From Paenibacillus sedimenti (lineage in GTDB: Bacteria; Bacillota; Bacilli; Paenibacillales; NBRC-103111): DNA of 64,000 bases. The stretch covers positions 434,001-498,000 of the forward strand of contig NZ_JACVVD010000004.1 in NCBI RefSeq assembly GCF_014534655.1, given 5' to 3'. Below the pieces are notes generated by a model. It did not search any database. It was not told the origin of the DNA and worked only from the letters and a program-made list of their open reading frames with translations. The position numbers were made by a program, and so were the translations under genes. This document shows, piece by piece, positions 26,932 through 34,511 of this stretch (the stretch's first letter is position 1; every line of letters begins with the position of its first letter).

Positions 26932-27570
26932 CTAAAAAATCTCTTCATAACCTTCATCTTCCTCTACTCTCTCATGCCTTATCCACGACATCTCATTAAT
27001 CCCAATAATCTCTTTAAATTCTTCAACTAATTGATATATTTTTTTATGTTCTCTAAAATAGGATGGATTTAATATTGATTTTAATTTATCAATTTGCTTT
27101 TCTGAGATATCAAATAATTTAAAAGCTGAGACATTACTTTCGTCAAATAAATGTTCTATTGCCTCATCAAATATACCGTTCTCAATAACTTCCTTGGATA
27201 TTTCCTCGTGCATATCACCATATAATTCTAATATCTCTTTTTCCGGATAACGTTCCTTGAAAATCTCAATAATAATTTCTTCCAGAAATTCATACGAAAT
27301 ACGTAAATATGCGACTTCTTGACCGCCATTAAAAATCCTATACCCCCAGAAGTGATCGCTGAGATTACAAAAGTTTAACACTGGCGCATCGTAAGATAAT
27401 TGATATATGTAATCTGGAGCTTCCTGGTATTCTAAATAGCTATCATTCCGAGTCAAGTAAGCAATCCATTTCTCGTCTAAAACTTTAATTAAAGACCGTG
27501 GTACCGCATTTTTTCTTATTGCTTCCTTGTGACCAGCCAACAATAAATGTCCTGAAGTAAACTCACTCAT
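26932..27570 (-). CDS. Hypothetical acidic protein, cassette-borne
   Basis: 212 residues, soluble, very rich in Glu/Ile/Tyr with long amphipathic helices in the middle and an acidic C-terminus (EEDEGYEEIF). AAAGGACG sits 8 bases before the ATG. The coding sequence is AT-rich, unlike the flanking chromosome, and it lies between site remnants R1 and R2 in the same orientation as the other array genes. No domain is recognised; size and context suggest a mobile cassette gene. Confidence 0.65.
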   Translation of the reverse strand: MSEFTSGHLLLAGHKEAIRKNAVPRSLIKVLDEKWIAYLTRNDSYLEYQEAPDYIYQLSYDAPVLNFCNLSDHFWGYRIFNGGQEVAYLRISYEFLEEIIIEIFKERYPEKEILELYGDMHEEISKEVIENGIFDEAIEHLFDESNVSAFKLFDISEKQIDKLKSILNPSYFREHKKIYQLVEEFKEIIGINEMSWIRHERVEEDEGYEEIF

Positions 27571-27605
27571 TTATTATACGTCCTTTCATTATTATTTCAG
27601 GTATG

Positions 27606-27643
27606 TCATATAACTTTGTTATGTCCCCGAACCCTCGCCGATG
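27606..27643. repeat. Cassette half-site R2
   Basis: TCATATAAC-TTTGTTATGT-CCCCGAACCCTCGCCGA: the outer end and first stem arm of the array repeat; the rest is missing up to the stop of the VOC gene. Confidence 0.6.
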
Positions 27644-27648
27644 TCTCT

Positions 27649-28011
27649 TTATTTATTGTAGAATTGGCAAATCATTAATGTATTTCTGTCACAATCTTTA
27701 AAAGTGAATGCTGAATGATCACCGTATTCCTTTATGGTGCTAGTCTCAATTCCTTTATCTGTCAATGATTGATGAGTTGTTTTGATATCTTTAGTATCAA
27801 AAGTAAATACTGCTCTTTCAATTGGATCAAAATTTTCTACTTTAAACAAGTGCATCACATATTGACCGTCTAAGGTCAATTCTACAAAATCATTAAAATC
27901 ATAGTTCCCTAACCTAAATCCAAGAGAGCTACAGTACCATTCACTAGCTTTTTCTAGATCATTTACATAAAGCATTACACCAATAATGTCTTTCTTAATA
28001 ATAGGATCCAT
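27649..28011 (-). CDS. VOC-family protein (glyoxalase/bleomycin-resistance fold)
   Basis: 120 residues, one VOC module made of two beta-alpha-beta-beta-beta units: 'VMLYVNDLEKASEWYCSSLGF' at the start, 'VMHLFKVENF', 'AVFTFDTKDIKTTHQSLTDKGI', ending 'FKDCDRNTLMICQF'. Such proteins bind a divalent metal and act as glyoxalases, dioxygenases or antibiotic-binding resistance proteins; this short type is common in resistance cassettes. AGGAATG precedes the ATG. It sits between half-sites R2 and R3. Confidence 0.82.
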   Translation of the reverse strand: MDPIIKKDIIGVMLYVNDLEKASEWYCSSLGFRLGNYDFNDFVELTLDGQYVMHLFKVENFDPIERAVFTFDTKDIKTTHQSLTDKGIETSTIKEYGDHSAFTFKDCDRNTLMICQFYNK

Positions 28012-28069
28012 TCATCATTCCTCATTTCAATATGGTTTAATAAAAGCTGTTACTGGTTTTGTGGAAATT

Positions 28070-28183
28070 CATCTAATGTTGATTTGTTCCCGAATCCTCA
28101 GTGGCTTAAGGCGCGTAGCGCCGGGTCCGAAGGACTTAGCCAGTGCAGGGTTGTCTGCCAGATTCCGCTTCCTCGAAATGCCT
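28070..28183. repeat. Cassette site R3 (left module only)
   Basis: Starts ATCTAATGTTG, then TTGTTCCCGAATCCTCA, GC-rich stem with CTTAAG.../...CTTAGCC, GTGCAGGGTTGTCTGCC, CTTCCTCGAAATGCC. It matches the left two thirds of R7; the outer right end with GTTATATG is lost. It overlaps the 3' end of the 133-codon gene, which ends inside it. Confidence 0.75.
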
Positions 28184-28560
28184 ATAAGTGAAATAATATT
28201 CATATTCTTCGTTCTTATCTAGATAACCGTGGGTTTCACCACCTGAGGCAGTTCCGTTGGTGTGAATATATGGCTTTGGTTCATTGAAAACGATTTCAAT
28301 TGAATCCTCTCTCGTATCTCCCTTGTTTATAGTTTTTAATATTAATTCTATCATAATTGGTTCATCTAATTTTATTTGAGGATGATCTATTCCGTTTATA
28401 ACTTCTTTATCAGTTATAATTGTATAATTTATTGACGACCACAGATTAACGCTTTTATTTATTTTATTGTTTAAGAGTATAAATCGGTTTTCAGACTTAT
28501 TTGGGTTGTTACAACGAGTAACATGCATAGGAAGCATGCATAGGAGTTAAACTTTTTCAT
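28136..28560 (-). pseudogene. Frameshifted secreted hypothetical protein, cassette-borne
   Basis: An open frame of 133 codons begins at an ATG with no ribosome-binding site (28537). However, GAGGGGAAAG followed by ATG at 28560 opens another frame that encodes a convincing signal peptide (MKKFNSYACFLCMLLVVTT) and stops after 29 codons. Joining the two frames near 28505-28520 gives a secreted protein of about 140 residues, so a one-base indel (mutation or assembly error) is likely. The mature part is beta-rich (DEPIMIELILKTINKG). The last 14 residues (from HFEEAESG) are encoded by repeat R3, so the natural C-terminus may have been replaced. Confidence 0.5.
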
Positions 28561-28595
28561 CTTTCCCCTCTTTAATAGCTTTCGCAATGATTTCA

Positions 28596-28706
28596 GATAA
28601 CGTTGTTGTGTTCCCGACGCCTCACCGACTTTTGCACAGTAGGGGCGGCCGCGACGAGGTTAGTCGGTGCAGGTGTATCTGCTGATTATGCTTCCTCGAA
28701 ATCCTC
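28596..28706. repeat. Cassette site R4 (left module only)
   Basis: GATAACGTTGTTGTGTTCCCGA, CCTCACCGACTT, GC-rich loop, AGTCGGTGCAGG, TCTGCTGATT, CTTCCTCGAAATCCTC. It matches R7 over its left module; the right module is absent and the sequence passes straight into the GNAT remnant. Confidence 0.75.
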
Positions 28707-28722
28707 TTGCTAACCAATATAT

Positions 28723-28809
28723 TCAATTTTTCTTACGCTTTATTACAAATGCTTTATCCGCTCTCTCAAAACCGATCTTCTCATAAAACCCTTCTGCCTT
28801 TGGAGCCGA
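28723..28809 (-). pseudogene. C-terminal remnant of a GNAT acetyltransferase gene
   Basis: 28 codons plus stop encode SAPKAEGFYEKIGFERADKA and a basic tail, the closing strand-helix-strand of GNAT acetyltransferases ('A..FYEKIGF'). Nothing of the acetyl-CoA loop remains upstream; the fragment runs into unrelated sequence and site R5. The rest of the 405-base stretch without a complete gene (28561-28943) holds only the repeats R4 and R5. Confidence 0.65.
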
Positions 28810-28840
28810 TGTTTATATAAATTGTAATTCTTCCTCCCCT

Positions 28841-28931
28841 AAGTTGGTGCGGATTGTCCGCTGCTCCGAGTATGCCTCTCGTGGTCCAGGGACAGCGTAG
28901 CAGGCCCTAAGCCTGAATGCGGTGTTAGATG
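28841..28931. repeat. Cassette site R5 (right part, variant type)
   Basis: TTGGTGCGG-ATTGTCCGCTGC, then GCCTCTCGTGGTCCAGGG, GCGTAGCAGGCCC, CTGAATGCGGTGTTAGATG. Its outer end GTTAGATG equals the classic attC 3' core; the left outer end was not found. It shares GCCTCTCG with R6. Confidence 0.55.
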
Positions 28932-28943
28932 AAGTACCTTGCT

Positions 28944-29381
28944 TCACTGAGTTACATAAAAAATATGTTTTTCCCAGTCATTCCAATCGTTCTTTATGCT
29001 ATTTATAAGCCATTCTCCCCCGAATGTTGTTGACCCTTCATGAGAGCAATATATAATCCAATTCATATTTTCATCAAACCAATAACCTTCCCCTATGCTT
29101 TCATAAGAAGGTTCAAAAGATTCTAACTTAACAATATATCCTTTATATCTAGACTCTCTTATTTCTATAATTTCATTTATATCATTCAGTATCTCTCTTA
29201 ATTTAACGAATCCAAAATGACTCTCAAACGCAACAGAGTCAAAAGCAATTACAGAATTAACGTTTGTATCATACAAAGGAAACCAATAATGGTTTGAAAT
29301 ATCCCATATTTCTGTGAGTTTATCAAACATGCTATTTATTTCATCTCTACTCAATTCTCTTAAGTAGTAAAATTCATTCAT
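28944..29381 (-). CDS. Hypothetical protein, cassette-borne (SMI1-like size)
   Basis: 145 residues from ATG 29381, since AAGGGCG has proper spacing to this ATG and none to the one at 29390. Acidic, aromatic-rich, with 'FGFVKLREILNDINEIIE' and 'GYWFDENMNWIIYCSHEGSTTFGGEWLI', a pattern of a small alpha/beta domain resembling SMI1/KNR4-type immunity proteins in style, though I cannot confirm it. It occupies exactly one interval between sites R5 and R6. AT-rich coding sequence. Confidence 0.65.
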   Translation of the reverse strand: MNEFYYLRELSRDEINSMFDKLTEIWDISNHYWFPLYDTNVNSVIAFDSVAFESHFGFVKLREILNDINEIIEIRESRYKGYIVKLESFEPSYESIGEGYWFDENMNWIIYCSHEGSTTFGGEWLINSIKNDWNDWEKHIFYVTQ

Positions 29382-29409
29382 GACTTTCATCGCCCTTCAA
29401 GGTATTTCA

Positions 29410-29479
29410 TCTAACGTTATTGCATGCCTCTCGGCGACCAAGGGCCGTTAGGCCCGCTGCGGGAATGCTGCGTTATAAG
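29410..29479. repeat. Cassette site R6 (complete, 70 bp, attC-like)
   Basis: On the coding (minus) strand it starts CTTATAAC-GCAGCATTCC, has a central GGGCC-TAAC-GGCCC hairpin, and ends GGCATGCAATAAC-GTTAGATG. Outer arms (TATAAC / GTTAGA-type), inner arms (GCAT / ATGC) and unpaired bases between them follow the R''-L''...L'-R' plan of integron attC sites, and the length is typical. Confidence 0.65.
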
Positions 29480-29499
29480 AAGTCGTCGACCTCTTCAAT

Positions 29500-30033
29500 T
29501 TATCTATACAAGAGTTCTTTCATATATTTCAATGAGTAGTAAGTTAAACCAATAAGTAAAATTAACATGACTGCTACAAGAATCAGACTCATCCATTCCC
29601 AAAAAGTATTTGAACTAAATTTATAAAATACTATTGATATTTCATTGTTCTTAAGAAAATTACTGGTGAACAATACAAAAACATTTACAATTACAAAGAT
29701 ACTGTTCAATGCAAGAACTCTATATAAAGGATTTTTAGCGTTCTTGATAATATAAATTTTTCTTTCATTGTCATCGGCCATTCCATCTTCCATTAACGCT
29801 TTAATATAATGCTCCCATCGAAAAGTCCCAATACTAGCTACGAGTGCTGCTATTGCTAATGCTGCTGTGATATTAACCTGAACTAATAATTGTATAAGTG
29901 CTTTCAAAGAGTCCTTGTCCTCAATAATAAACACTTGTAAAAATACAAATGCTAACATTGTAGCCATTACAATAGTGAAAATAATCTCAATATTATTCTT
30001 TCTTATTTTTTTATTTAATTCTTCTGAATTCAT
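29500..30033 (-). CDS. Hypothetical four-helix membrane protein, cassette-borne
   Basis: 177 residues: hydrophobic helices at about 15-35, 48-68, 108-128 and 148-170, with a charged cytosolic loop (80-100). AAGGAGAC is 8 bases before the ATG. The topology resembles small membrane effector or immunity proteins, but no family is recognised. It lies alone between complete sites R6 and R7, AT-rich, same strand as all array genes. Confidence 0.65.
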   Translation of the reverse strand: MNSEELNKKIRKNNIEIIFTIVMATMLAFVFLQVFIIEDKDSLKALIQLLVQVNITAALAIAALVASIGTFRWEHYIKALMEDGMADDNERKIYIIKNAKNPLYRVLALNSIFVIVNVFVLFTSNFLKNNEISIVFYKFSSNTFWEWMSLILVAVMLILLIGLTYYSLKYMKELLYR

Positions 30034-30070
30034 TACTTTTTTGTCTCCTTAAATTGATTTTTACGATTTC

Positions 30071-30235
30071 TAATTACGTTGTTGTATTCCCGAACCCTCA
30101 CCGACTTAAGGCCGTTAAGCCGGGCGCGCGATGTGCTTAATCGGTGCAGGGTTGTCTGCCTGATTCCTCTTCCTCGAAATGCTTCTGGCAGACCAAGGGG
30201 CGTAAGCCCCGTAGCAGGAACACGGTGTTATATGA
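30071..30235. repeat. Cassette site R7 (complete, about 165 bp)
   Basis: Left end TAATTACGTTGTTGTATTCC; stem CCCT-ACCGACTTAAG / CTTAA-CGGT-AGGG; second stem TTGTCTGCC / GGCAGACCAA; small hairpin GGGGC-GTAA-GCCCC; right end GGAACACGGTGTTATATG. Outer ends pair with bulges. The GC-rich DNA contrasts with the AT-rich genes on both sides. Confidence 0.8.
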
Positions 30236-30296
30236 AATACGAGCTTTCCTTAAAATACAACCAATAAGAAAAAGCCTGATTATCAGGCTATTATAC

Positions 30297-31655
30297 TTAC
30301 GAAACAGCAATTTGTTCTGTTGATTTGTTACTTTCCATATTTATATTAAGTTCTTTACATAGATTTATTATATTTGGATTTCTAATTGCATCCTGGGACA
30401 ATTCTATATAGCTTGTAAGGCATTCACTTGCTTCAAAATAATTCTTCTTGTGGTTATAAATTAGCGCTAAACAAACATGTAGGGATATCTTGTCAGGTTC
30501 TGATTTAACAATGTACTTTATAAATTGTATTATTTCATGTATTAAATTATCATTATCATCTAATTTAAAAGCTTTTCTATAGGTTTTAAATATTTGATTA
30601 ATTTTACCTTGATAGGCATTTAAAAAAGCTGTACTATAATGCTTTTGTGAAACGTTATCACTTACTTTAAGTAAAATCCTTCTAGCTAAGGGAACATCTC
30701 TATTCATAAGGAAAGCATATATTGATTCCATTAGCAGATAGCTTACAGTGTTTGACTTTAAATCGTTTGCCTTTAGAATAAAGCTTCTAGATTCATTAAG
30801 AAGTTCTCTAGATCTGGTTTCGCTGTACTCATAATATAATCTTCTGCCTTTAAATAAATATATCTCATAAAGCACTTCCCTTGATAAACTTCTAATTTTC
30901 GAAAGAACAGGTATAGTTCTCCTTTGATCGCCAATATCTTTATTCAGCCTCTCAAAAATACTTTGAGCTTTATCGATTTTATGAGACCAAAGTGTTGCTA
31001 GTCCAACGAAATAACTTGAATAAAGACTAACCCAATTCGAAGTAATATTAAAGCCCTCAATTAACTGATCTTTATGTATTGAAACTCGAGGTAGTAATTC
31101 AGTTAATTGAACTGCCAAATCTTTTCTAACGTCTTTCTCTAATTCAGGATGAATTAGAACAGCATTAAGATCAAGTTTGACATCTTTACCAGCATCAAGA
31201 GTCTTACCAAATATAATAATATTACAGTTTAATTGTTTTACGCAGTTTTCTGCATCTCTGAAACTTAATATTTTTCTACATTCTTCAAAACCCAAAATTC
31301 TGACCCAAAAATCTTCAGAATCTAATTGAGATTGTATCTGTTCAATGAAATTATATTTTAATTCTTCATATTTCTCATTATCACGCTCTTGGATTGCAAT
31401 AATTATCCCTACTTTATTATATGGGCAAACTAAAACATTACTTTTCTTACGACGCAAAATTACCCAAATTAAAATAATAGTAAAGATTACTATTGACCAG
31501 CTAATAATAAAAAATTTATTACGAATATTATCAGGACTAAATTCTGTAAAAGAAAGCATTATTAAAGTTAAAAAAGGTATTAAAATTACCAATGCTATTG
31601 GTCTGTAATAGTTTTTAATCACATAATTTGCCACAATCTCAAATAACTTGTCCAT
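30297..31655 (-). CDS. Membrane-anchored TPR-like helical repeat protein, cassette-borne
   Basis: 452 residues. Two N-terminal helices (about 18-36 and 46-66), a short alpha/beta domain (about 72-190; 'VGIIIAIQERD', 'NCNIIIFGKTLD', 'LNAVLIHPELEKD'), then about 250 residues of helical repeats of TPR character ('SYFVGLATLWSHKIDKAQSIFERL', 'ALIYNHKKNYFEASECLTSYIEL'). GGGGGCT precedes the ATG. The layout fits a membrane-tethered sensor or scaffold, as seen in some phage-defence genes, but no catalytic motif is visible and the function is unknown. It is the largest gene of the array, between complete sites R7 and R8. Confidence 0.7.
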   Translation of the reverse strand: MDKLFEIVANYVIKNYYRPIALVILIPFLTLIMLSFTEFSPDNIRNKFFIISWSIVIFTIILIWVILRRKKSNVLVCPYNKVGIIIAIQERDNEKYEELKYNFIEQIQSQLDSEDFWVRILGFEECRKILSFRDAENCVKQLNCNIIIFGKTLDAGKDVKLDLNAVLIHPELEKDVRKDLAVQLTELLPRVSIHKDQLIEGFNITSNWVSLYSSYFVGLATLWSHKIDKAQSIFERLNKDIGDQRRTIPVLSKIRSLSREVLYEIYLFKGRRLYYEYSETRSRELLNESRSFILKANDLKSNTVSYLLMESIYAFLMNRDVPLARRILLKVSDNVSQKHYSTAFLNAYQGKINQIFKTYRKAFKLDDNDNLIHEIIQFIKYIVKSEPDKISLHVCLALIYNHKKNYFEASECLTSYIELSQDAIRNPNIINLCKELNINMESNKSTEQIAVS

Positions 31656-31747
31656 AGAGCCCCCGTTGTACTAAAAGTCTAATGGGTATTATATCATCTT
31701 TTAGAATCATTTGTTAGTTATTACTTATCTTGAATTGCGGGGATTTC

Positions 31748-31910
31748 TTATAACGTTGTTGTGTTCCCGAACCCGAGAGACTTAAGGTGTGGCTGCGCCG
31801 TGTGGCTTCATCACTTAGTCTCGCAGGATTGTCTGCCTGAATCCACTTCACCTAAATACCTCGGGCAGACCGAGGGCGTTAGCCCGATGCGTGAATACGG
31901 TGTTATATGA
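31748..31910. repeat. Cassette site R8 (complete, about 163 bp)
   Basis: Left end TTATAACGTTGTTGTGTTCC, stem CGAGAGACTTAAG / CTTAGTCTCG, then TTGTCTGCCTGA, CGGGCAGACCGA, GGGC-GTTA-GCCC hairpin, right end GTGAATACGGTGTTATATG. Same architecture as R7 with compensating base changes in the stem (ACCGAC/CGGT in R7, GAGAGAC/GTCTC here). Confidence 0.8.
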
Positions 31911-31937
31911 TGCCTACGCCCTCTTCGAATCCGCTTT

Positions 31938-32486
31938 CTAAATATCTGTTTTCCTTGGTTTCCATCCAACTCTTTGACTCCATTGACTCGCTTCGTTCAT
32001 TATCTTCCAAATAATTGGAGTCTTTCCTTCTACATATTGATGACGTTCATGTGCTTGCTTGTAACGATTCATCAAAGAATATTTCTCTTCAACATACTGG
32101 TTGCAAAATTCTTTATGCTCACGTAAAAAGTCTCTAAATAATAATGCGAATTGTTCTGACCAACTCCCTACTTCACGAACATGAATATGTGTTCTTTTCA
32201 TTCCTTCACTTTCACGAAAATAACGTTTGGTCTTGTCCAAATTGTCAGCTCGATGTATGTAACCAATTGATTCAATTAATGGTTTGTAAATCATAGGTTC
32301 TAGGTGATTTACTGAAATTTGGATGTCAACGATCGGTTTTGCATCTAGTCCAACTATCGATGTAGAGCCGATATGGTCAATCCGTATAGCAATGTCCCCT
32401 AGTACTTGCCTAAGTAAACTTCCGGTTTTAATGAATTCATCTTTCCACTTCTCATCATATGGAATAACGATTATTGGTTCTGCCAT
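31938..32486 (-). CDS. GrpB-family nucleotidyltransferase-like protein, cassette-borne
   Basis: 182 residues; GrpB/UPF0157 signature: 'VIPYDEKWKDEF', 'IDHIGSTSIVGLDAKPIVDIQI' around residues 36-57 (GSTS and paired Asp of the nucleotidyltransferase fold), then 'THIHVREVGSWSEQFALLFRDFLREH'. Family members may transfer nucleotides or modify CoA; the precise substrate is unknown. TAGGAGGAA precedes the ATG. It is the first gene of the array on the coding strand, between core R9 and site R8. Confidence 0.88.
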   Translation of the reverse strand: MAEPIIVIPYDEKWKDEFIKTGSLLRQVLGDIAIRIDHIGSTSIVGLDAKPIVDIQISVNHLEPMIYKPLIESIGYIHRADNLDKTKRYFRESEGMKRTHIHVREVGSWSEQFALLFRDFLREHKEFCNQYVEEKYSLMNRYKQAHERHQYVEGKTPIIWKIMNEASQWSQRVGWKPRKTDI

Positions 32487-32518
32487 AATTCCTCCTAAGG
32501 TTTATTTTTGCCTAGGTT

Positions 32519-32530
32519 TCATATAACGTT
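32519..32530. repeat. Outer core R9 (right edge of array)
   Basis: TCATATAACGTT just upstream of the grpB start. It repeats the outer end of the array sites without the structured interior, as expected for the boundary where the first cassette joined the chromosome. Confidence 0.45.
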
Positions 32531-32721
32531 TTATCTGCGAACTTTGTAAATACATTTGTTAAGGAGAATTTTACCAAGTTCATTAACAAAATGATGTATT
32601 AACTTTCGTGAAATATCACTATTTTTCCTTTATATGTATTTGGTGTTGCCTCTAAAATCTCTAGACAATATGCTATACTACTCGATAGAAACTAACGCAC
32701 CCTGCAAGGAGATGGACGACA

Positions 32722-33492
32722 ATGAAGCTGGTATCGTGGAATGTTAACGGTTTACGGGCGTGTGTAAATAAAGGATTTAACGATTATTTTGCACAAACCG
32801 ACGCCGATATTTTCTGTATTCAAGAAACGAAATTACAAGAAGGCCAAATTAATCTTGAGTATGGCGAAGACTACCATCAATTTTGGAATTACGCAGTTAA
32901 AAAGGGGTATTCCGGCACGGCGGTAATCACAAAAATCAAACCGCTGTCCGTTAGATACGGCATGGAAGAGGATCAAGAGCCTGAGGGTCGGATTATTACT
33001 TTAGAATTTGACGCCTTTTATCTGGTAACGGTGTACACGCCCAATGCAAAGCGTGATCTATCAAGACTGGACTATCGACTGGAATGGGAGGATCGGTTTC
33101 GAAGCTATCTGAACCAGTTGGACGCCCAAAAGCCTGTTGTCGTTTGTGGTGATCTTAATGTGGCTCATCACGAAATCGACATCAAAAATGCGAAATCCAA
33201 TCGCAACAACTCCGGTTTTACGCAAGAAGAGCGAGACAAAATGACTCAATTACTAGAGTCTGGCTTCATAGACACCTTCAGACATTTCTATCCCGACCAA
33301 ACGGATGCTTACACTTGGTGGTCGAATATGCCGAAGGTAAGAGAGCGTAATGTCGGATGGCGAATCGACTACTTCCTCGCCTCCTCCAGACTGGCTCCAT
33401 CGTTAATTGACGCGCAGATTGATACCCATATTACAGGCAGCGATCATTGCCCTATTGTTCTGAAAATGGAAGATTCAACTTCAGAAAAATAG
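32722..33492 (+). CDS. exoA: Exodeoxyribonuclease III / AP endonuclease
   Basis: 256 residues, the ExoA/XthA length. EEP-fold motifs: 'LVSWNVNGLRA' (catalytic Asn), 'CIQETKLQEGQ' (metal Glu), 'YTPNAKRDLSRLDYR' (Tyr), 'GDLNVAH' (catalytic Asp), 'WRIDYFLAS' and 'GSDHCPIVL' (Asp-His pair). It cuts at abasic sites and trims 3' ends in base-excision repair. CAAGGAGAT precedes the ATG. It marks the return to ordinary chromosome after the array. The 230 bases upstream hold a weak inverted repeat (TTTGTTAA/TTAACAAA) but no gene. Confidence 0.95.
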   Translation: MKLVSWNVNGLRACVNKGFNDYFAQTDADIFCIQETKLQEGQINLEYGEDYHQFWNYAVKKGYSGTAVITKIKPLSVRYGMEEDQEPEGRIITLEFDAFYLVTVYTPNAKRDLSRLDYRLEWEDRFRSYLNQLDAQKPVVVCGDLNVAHHEIDIKNAKSNRNNSGFTQEERDKMTQLLESGFIDTFRHFYPDQTDAYTWWSNMPKVRERNVGWRIDYFLASSRLAPSLIDAQIDTHITGSDHCPIVLKMEDSTSEK

Positions 33493-33506
33493 CCCCTTAA
33501 TGGATC

Positions 33507-34391
33507 TCAACCGGCATGTACGCTATTTCGGTATTCCTTAGGGGTCATACCGGTCTTTTTCTTAAATAAGCGATTAAAAAACTTGATGTCCTGGTACCCG
33601 ACCTTCAGTGCGATCGAAGAAATTTTTTCGTTCGTTGAAGCTAGCAGGCTGCAGCACAACTCAATACGCAGCTTGTGTACAAACTCGGTATAGTTCATCC
33701 CGGTCCGCATAACGAATCTGCGTCGAAACTGCCTTTCGCTGAGGCCAGCCATGGTCGCAAGCTGCTGTATTTGCGGCGGCTCGGCGATCTGTTCGCTAAT
33801 CAAATGGATCATATGTTCCAGTGCATCTTCCGTGCTTGTGGAATATTTCGAATCCGCTATCCCGCTCCGACAGCGATGCATATGCGCAAAAAGCCTGATC
33901 ATATCCGATTGCATCATCAGCAGGTAATCCGGCCGTTTGCGCGCAAACTCATCGAACAACGTATTGATGATCGTCTGAAACGTACCGTCCCGGTCTTTCC
34001 AATGAAACCATTGCATGTCCGGGTACGGTGTTGTGAGAACATGAAGAATGTCTATTTCCTCTGCAAAAAAATCAGTCAGTTTACGTATAAACGCCTCGCC
34101 AAACAAACAGTTATAAACAATCAAATGTTTTCGTTTCGGTTGTGCGAAAGCCGGACGGAATACATGAGAAACCCCAACAGGCAGAAAAAACAAATCCCCT
34201 TTGGCCACAGGCAGCGTCTGGCCTTCAATATAATGGTAGCCGCTGCCCTCGCTAACATAATTAATTTCCAAGAACTCATGGTTATGTTCCGCAAGCTCGA
34301 ACGATTCCGACACCCGATTGATATAAATCGGCGTATCTGGCGTTAAATACAGAGCTGACGGGGTCGTTTCTATATGTCTTTTTACACTCAT
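33507..34391 (-). CDS. AraC-family regulator, cupin type
   Basis: 294 residues: N-terminal cupin domain (about 25-110, 'HNHEFLEINYVSEGSGYHYIEGQ', 'PVAKGDLFFLPVGVSHVF') and C-terminal double HTH with 'GYQDIKFFNRLFKKKTGMTPKEYR'. It resembles RhaR/RhaS-like sugar regulators. It is divergent from the GH78-like rhamnosidase gene, with a 120-bp shared promoter region, so it is most probably the rhamnoside-responsive activator of that gene. GAGGTGA precedes the ATG. Confidence 0.9.
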   Translation of the reverse strand: MSVKRHIETTPSALYLTPDTPIYINRVSESFELAEHNHEFLEINYVSEGSGYHYIEGQTLPVAKGDLFFLPVGVSHVFRPAFAQPKRKHLIVYNCLFGEAFIRKLTDFFAEEIDILHVLTTPYPDMQWFHWKDRDGTFQTIINTLFDEFARKRPDYLLMMQSDMIRLFAHMHRCRSGIADSKYSTSTEDALEHMIHLISEQIAEPPQIQQLATMAGLSERQFRRRFVMRTGMNYTEFVHKLRIELCCSLLASTNEKISSIALKVGYQDIKFFNRLFKKKTGMTPKEYRNSVHAG

Positions 34392-34511
34392 GATTTCACC
34401 TCATTCATAAATGTCCGATTACACCCTACATATCGTCCTTATAGGCACCCATTTTTCATTTTCTCCTAGATTATACTATAAACAGAACAACTTGAAATCT
34501 AGGGAGGATTC

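Noticed and set aside
26850..32530. CRISPR array
   Set aside because: Repeats are 70-165 bp, irregularly spaced and separated by genes; no cas genes.
26850..32530. Insertion sequences or a prophage
   Set aside because: No transposase, integrase, structural phage gene or target-site duplication was recognised.
32552..32591. TTTGTTAA/TTAACAAA as a terminator
   Set aside because: Pure AT stem with a 20-base loop and no T-run; unlikely to act as one.
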